A stretch of DNA of 17,508 nt from Candidatus Brocadiales bacterium (GTDB lineage Bacteria > Planctomycetota > Brocadiia > Brocadiales > Bathyanammoxibiaceae), in assembly GCA_030586765.1 (NCBI GenBank), contig JAUQZZ010000021.1, forward strand, positions 1-17,508, written 5' to 3'. Of the stretch, positions 14,421 to 17,508 are shown in pieces (position 1 is the stretch's first letter; every line of letters begins with the position of its first letter). A program made the translations under genes and the position numbers. The notes beneath the pieces are model-generated. The model did no database searches. It worked only from the letters and a program-made list of their open reading frames with translations, and was not told where the DNA came from.

Positions 14421-15293
14421 ATGAGCGCAAGTTTAATATATTCACCCTTTTTCCTTATAACCGCACTTTACCTCCTTAGCAGTGTCTGGGGGTTAGGGAA
14501 TCTCCTAAGGCCTGAGGGCTTTAGTAAGAAGTGGGCGGACCGCCTTCCTATTATAGCCTTTGTCCTTCACAGTCTATTCTTAATTTTCCTTACCTTCAAG
14601 ACCAACAATATTCCCATAACTAATCTCTTTGAGTCTATGGTCTTCCTGATATGGTGTGTGGTGGCGGTATTTAATGGTGTGGGGTATCTGTATAATGTTA
14701 CGGCTCTGGGGGCCTTCTTATTCCCCCTGGTGACGCTCTTGAGCTTATGGGCCATAGGCCTGATGGGACATCCCCTTAGTGCACCCACAAATCTAGGGAA
14801 GTTCTGGCTGATAGCCCATACTATCCCCCTTTTTATGGGGTATGCTGCCTTTACCCTTACCTTTACCCTGAGTGTGATGTATCTAACCCAGCAGAGGCAG
14901 TTGAAGCTGAAGGTCTTTGGGCCCCTCTTTAAGGGACTGCCCTCCCTGGAGAGCCTGGATGTCCTTATGTGGAGGACCCTGAGCCTTGGCTTCCCACTCC
15001 TGACTCTTGGGTTGGTCTTTGGTGCCTTTTGGATGAGATATTCTAATGCCCTCGGCCCCCAGTGGTACCTTGATTCAAAGGTGGTGATGGGTCTGGTTAC
15101 CTGGCTCATCTATGCGGCCTTACTGCACCTGAGGATAGGTGTATCATGGCACGGTAGCCGAGTGGCCGCCCTCACTATTGTGGGATTTATTTTGGTGCTC
15201 TTTACCTTCCTGGGCACCTTCTTCCTGGGTGCTCAGCATGGGTTCCAGAAGGTATCTCAAGAAGACGTACGGCTGATAAAAGAGCTGAAATGA
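14421..15293 (+). CDS. hemX: HemX/CcsA-type cytochrome c assembly membrane protein
   Basis: This 290-residue integral membrane protein has about eight hydrophobic helices. Features shared with the CcsA/CcmC-like family are FWLIAHTIPLFMGYAAF (His132 region), the C-terminal VTWLIYAALLHLRIGVSWHGSRVAAL, and TFLGTFFLGAQHGF. The tryptophan-rich WWD heme-handling loop of true CcsA is not seen; in its place is MRYSNALGPQWYLDSKVV. This fits the shorter HemX-type proteins found next to hemA and proposed to influence glutamyl-tRNA reductase level or heme traffic. The stop codon is one base before the hemA ATG, so the two genes form an operon. The start at 14421 has no Shine-Dalgarno. Confidence 0.85.
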   Translation: MSASLIYSPFFLITALYLLSSVWGLGNLLRPEGFSKKWADRLPIIAFVLHSLFLIFLTFKTNNIPITNLFESMVFLIWCVVAVFNGVGYLYNVTALGAFLFPLVTLLSLWAIGLMGHPLSAPTNLGKFWLIAHTIPLFMGYAAFTLTFTLSVMYLTQQRQLKLKVFGPLFKGLPSLESLDVLMWRTLSLGFPLLTLGLVFGAFWMRYSNALGPQWYLDSKVVMGLVTWLIYAALLHLRIGVSWHGSRVAALTIVGFILVLFTFLGTFFLGAQHGFQKVSQEDVRLIKELK

Positions 15294-15294
15294 G

Positions 15295-16608
15295 ATGAAC
15301 ATATTGGTAGTGGGTCTCAATCATAAGTCTGCTCCCGTGGAGATAAGGGAGCAGCTAGCCTTTAGCACCTCTAAGATTCCAGAGGCCCTGGAGCGCTTCC
15401 GCAAGGGCTTTCCCTCTAGTGAGGTGGTGATTCTTTCTACCTGTAATAGGGTGGAACTCTATGCCAGTTCTCCTGAGGACTCCCTTACAGCAGATGCAGT
15501 GCTGGAGTTTTTATCCCGATTCCACGGTTTGGAAAAGGAGAAGTTCCAGGAGCATATGTACAGCTATTATGGCCTGGAGGCGGTTAATCATCTCTTCTTT
15601 GTGGCCTCAAGCCTGGATTCTATGGTGGTGGGAGAGTCGCAGATTGTGGGTCAGGTGAAGGAGGCTTATATGGCGGCCGCTACCTGTGAGGCCACAGATA
15701 AGACCCTGAATAAACTCTTCCAGCAGGCCCTGAGCGTTGCCAAGGAAGTCCATACCAAGAGCGACATAGCTAAGGGCAAGGTTTCTATTGGCTCAGTGGC
15801 CGTGGATTTTGCAAAGAAGATGGTTCGGGATTTTTCCGACAAGACAGTGTTTATTATTGGCGCTGGGGAGATGGCCGAGCTGGTGCTTAAGTCACTGGTG
15901 GACCAGGGTACTAGGACAGTGATGGTCTCCAATCGAAGCTTTGATAGGGCTGTGGCCCTGGCAGGGGAGTACGGGGGTAAGGCGGTGCGTTTTGATGACC
16001 TGGGGGAGGAACTCTTTAAGGCAGATATAGTGATAAGCGCTACTGCAGCTCCTCACTACGTGCTCCATCCTGAACATATAAGGGAGGCCATGAAGCGGCG
16101 CAGGGGTAAGCCTATGTTCCTCATAGATCTTGCGGGCGAGCATAGGGATATAAACCCCGAGGTAATTAAGATAGACAACGTATATCTCAACAATATTGAC
16201 GACCTCGAGAGTATGGTTAAACAGAACACCGACGAAAGGGCCAAGGAGATGGAGAAGTGCAGGGCTATAGTGGAAAAAGAGGCAGAGGAATTTATGGCCT
16301 GGCTAGAGGAGATGAAGATAGGCCCTGCTATTACCCACCTGAGGGAACACTTCCACAGCATTGGTAAAGAGGAACTGGAAAGGCTCAGGCCTAAGCTAAG
16401 GGGAGTAGGTGAGGAGGTCTGGCAAGAGGTGGTATATACCATGGAGAGGACCTTGAACAAACTTCTCCACGAGCCTGCAAAAGTAGGCAAACAGGAGGCC
16501 AAGAACGGCGGGGGCTACCGCTACGTAGAGACTCTTAAGAAACTCTTCGGTATCCGTCCCACAGACCACTCCAAGACCGCTCCCCCTAACCCGTCTGGCT
16601 CAGTCTGA
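15295..16608 (+). CDS. hemA: Glutamyl-tRNA reductase
   Basis: This 437-residue cytoplasmic enzyme reduces glutamyl-tRNA(Glu) with NADPH to glutamate-1-semialdehyde, the committed step of C5-pathway tetrapyrrole synthesis. The catalytic domain begins MNILVVGLNHKSAPVEIRE and has the nucleophile Cys50 in LSTCNRVELYA and His99. GESQIVGQVKEAY is the conserved signature at 113-125. The NADPH site is VFIIGAGEMAEL with GAGEM at 189-193, and the C-terminal helical dimerisation region follows. Length is typical. The start is one base after the hemX stop; the Shine-Dalgarno is weak, so translation is probably coupled. The 3' end overlaps the convergent DUF72 gene by 23 nt. The next tetrapyrrole genes, such as hemL or hemC, are not in the window. 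Confidence 0.97.
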   Translation: MNILVVGLNHKSAPVEIREQLAFSTSKIPEALERFRKGFPSSEVVILSTCNRVELYASSPEDSLTADAVLEFLSRFHGLEKEKFQEHMYSYYGLEAVNHLFFVASSLDSMVVGESQIVGQVKEAYMAAATCEATDKTLNKLFQQALSVAKEVHTKSDIAKGKVSIGSVAVDFAKKMVRDFSDKTVFIIGAGEMAELVLKSLVDQGTRTVMVSNRSFDRAVALAGEYGGKAVRFDDLGEELFKADIVISATAAPHYVLHPEHIREAMKRRRGKPMFLIDLAGEHRDINPEVIKIDNVYLNNIDDLESMVKQNTDERAKEMEKCRAIVEKEAEEFMAWLEEMKIGPAITHLREHFHSIGKEELERLRPKLRGVGEEVWQEVVYTMERTLNKLLHEPAKVGKQEAKNGGGYRYVETLKKLFGIRPTDHSKTAPPNPSGSV

Positions 16609-17380
16609 TAAGTTTTGTTAGGTCCAGGGCATTCTTTACTGCCCAGCCTCCTTCGTCGTTATTAAAATATATGTAGACGTCTTTACCCTGGGACAACCAC
16701 CCCTTTATGTCCCTGGCATCCCTCCTGAGGGCACCAGGGGGATAACACCCCGAGTAGGGCATCCCTTCCCCTGCTTCTGGTCCGTGCCTTCTCAGGTAAA
16801 GGAAGCCTGCTGTCTGGGGTATCTCCTGGGAGAAGATGGGCCAATCGGCCATGCAAAGGGCAATATCTGCCTCCCTGAGTAGCTCAAAGACGTCCTCAGA
16901 GAGCCAGCTTTCTTCCCGGAACTCAAAGGCATGTCGCATGGGACCGTACCTCTTCAGCACCCGGGTAAAATCCTTAAGCCTCTGGGTATCCTTCTTAAAC
17001 CTTGGGGGTAACTGCCACAGGACCACGGAGAGCTTTTCCTTAAGTAGCCTTGCCCGCTGGAAATAGAGGTCTAGGGGCCCCTGGCAATTCTTTAACCTTT
17101 TTATATGGGTGATAAACCTGCTTCCCTTTAGGGCAAAGGTGAAACCCTTTGGAGTCCTTTTGTACCAGGATTGAAAGGTCTCCTCTGAGGGGAGCCTGTA
17201 GAAGGCCACGTTCAATTCCACGGTATCAAAATACCCTGCATAGTATTCCAGCCATCTCCTCTGTGGCGTGCCTTCAGGATAAAACACCCCATTGCCCCAG
17301 TGGTCATAGACAAAGCCGCTAGTGCCCACAAAGGCCCTGGCCTTCTTTGCCCTTTTTGGAGGGGTTGCTACCTTCTTCAT
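16586..17380 (-). CDS. DUF72-family protein
   Basis: This 264-residue protein carries the DUF72 (YecE-like) hallmarks: VGTSGFVYDHW near the start, FDTVELNVAFYRLPS and FTFALKGSRFITHIKRLK in the first half, VVLWQLPPRFKKD and HAFEFREESWL in the middle, and VYIYFNNDEGGWAVKNA at the end. The fold is a TIM-barrel-like domain of unconfirmed function. The frame extends to a GTG at 17413, but that start lies inside a palindromic repeat, so I prefer the ATG at 17380. There is no convincing Shine-Dalgarno. Residues 1-15 are Lys/Arg-rich. It converges on hemA with a 23-nt overlap, and nothing links it functionally to its neighbours. Confidence 0.9.
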   Translation of the reverse strand: MKKVATPPKRAKKARAFVGTSGFVYDHWGNGVFYPEGTPQRRWLEYYAGYFDTVELNVAFYRLPSEETFQSWYKRTPKGFTFALKGSRFITHIKRLKNCQGPLDLYFQRARLLKEKLSVVLWQLPPRFKKDTQRLKDFTRVLKRYGPMRHAFEFREESWLSEDVFELLREADIALCMADWPIFSQEIPQTAGFLYLRRHGPEAGEGMPYSGCYPPGALRRDARDIKGWLSQGKDVYIYFNNDEGGWAVKNALDLTKLIRLSQTG

Positions 17381-17397
17381 GGTTAGGTCTTTAAAAT

Positions 17398-17492
17398 TGT
17401 AGGGACAGGTCACGCCATAGGCGGATTCGCCTCAGGCGAAGTTCGCCCTGTCCGCTCAGTCATGGACGGACAGCCATGAAGGCCGTCCCTAC
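17398..17492. repeat. Palindromic multi-hairpin repeat upstream of the DUF72 gene
   Basis: Outer inverted repeat GTAGGGAC (17399-17406) / GTCCCTAC (17485-17492). Inside are AGGCG-GATT-CGCCT (17419-17432), TTCGCC-TCA-GGCGAA (17426-17440, overlapping it), TGTCCG (17449-17454) / CGGACA (17467-17472), and CATGG (17461-17465) / CCATG (17474-17478). The pairings overlap, so several alternative folds are possible. It occupies most of the final non-coding stretch; the last ~16 bases hold nothing I recognise. Confidence 0.75.
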
Positions 17493-17508
17493 GCTTAAAA
17501 GCAACATC

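Noticed and set aside
14567..15109. 180-residue minus-strand ORF
   Set aside because: Antisense to hemX and rich in basic residues without any recognisable motif.
17381..17413. Longer start (GTG) for the DUF72 gene
   Set aside because: It begins within the palindromic repeat 17398-17492 and adds a sequence not expected for the family.

Overview
The window looks like a chromosomal stretch from a Gram-negative bacterium. It begins inside a gene for an outer-membrane beta-barrel. Codon use is rich in AGG/AGA arginine and ATA isoleucine codons. A HemX-type membrane protein lies directly upstream of glutamyl-tRNA reductase, and small DUF1858 and NFU-type proteins are present. Together these suggest the Desulfobacterota/Nitrospirota neighbourhood, but that placement is an inference and not secure. 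I see no rRNA, tRNA, CRISPR array, transposase or phage gene.

Layout. (1) Positions 1-3062, plus strand: the 3' end of a barrel gene, then a ZnuA/ZnuC/ZnuB-type metal ABC importer (solute-binding protein, ATPase, permease). (2) Positions 3126-10176: histidine catabolism. hutI and hutU form a leftward pair. A glutamate formimidoyltransferase gene (ftcD type) runs rightward from a shared ~415-nt divergent region. A secreted SdiA-regulated-type beta-propeller gene and hutH follow on the minus strand. HutH, HutU, HutI and the formimidoyltransferase together would take histidine through urocanate, imidazolonepropionate and formiminoglutamate to glutamate plus 5-formimino-tetrahydrofolate. (3) Positions 10328-13816, minus strand: a sulfur-themed group in transcription order DUF1858 protein, NFU-type scaffold, a Cys-rich protein resembling L-2-aminothiazoline-4-carboxylate hydrolase, a ThiF/MoeB-type E1 enzyme, and a class-V cysteine desulfurase. 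(4) Positions 13846-14235, minus strand: a small four-helix membrane protein resembling part of a heme-copper oxidase subunit I. (5) Positions 14421-16608, plus strand: hemX-hemA behind a good sigma70-like promoter. (6) Positions 16586-17380, minus strand: a DUF72 protein.

Between the genes is a second layer: structured intergenic repeats. Elements at 3075-3125, 8482-8549 and 10204-10297 share one plan, an outer inverted repeat enclosing two or more hairpins; 17398-17492 is a looser relative. A 15-nt hairpin with the pattern YCGCC-TNA-GGCGR recurs in three of these regions. A 25-nt sequence is repeated just before znuA and znuC. A 333-bp element with 14/15-matching terminal inverted repeats (8310-8642) fills the whole hutH/propeller intergenic space, and its terminus appears to supply the ribosome-binding site of the propeller gene.

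The points most worth following are this modular repeat family, the sulfur-relay gene group with an internally duplicated unknown protein, and a repeated ATAAGATRCAAT-type motif shared by the two divergent hut promoters.
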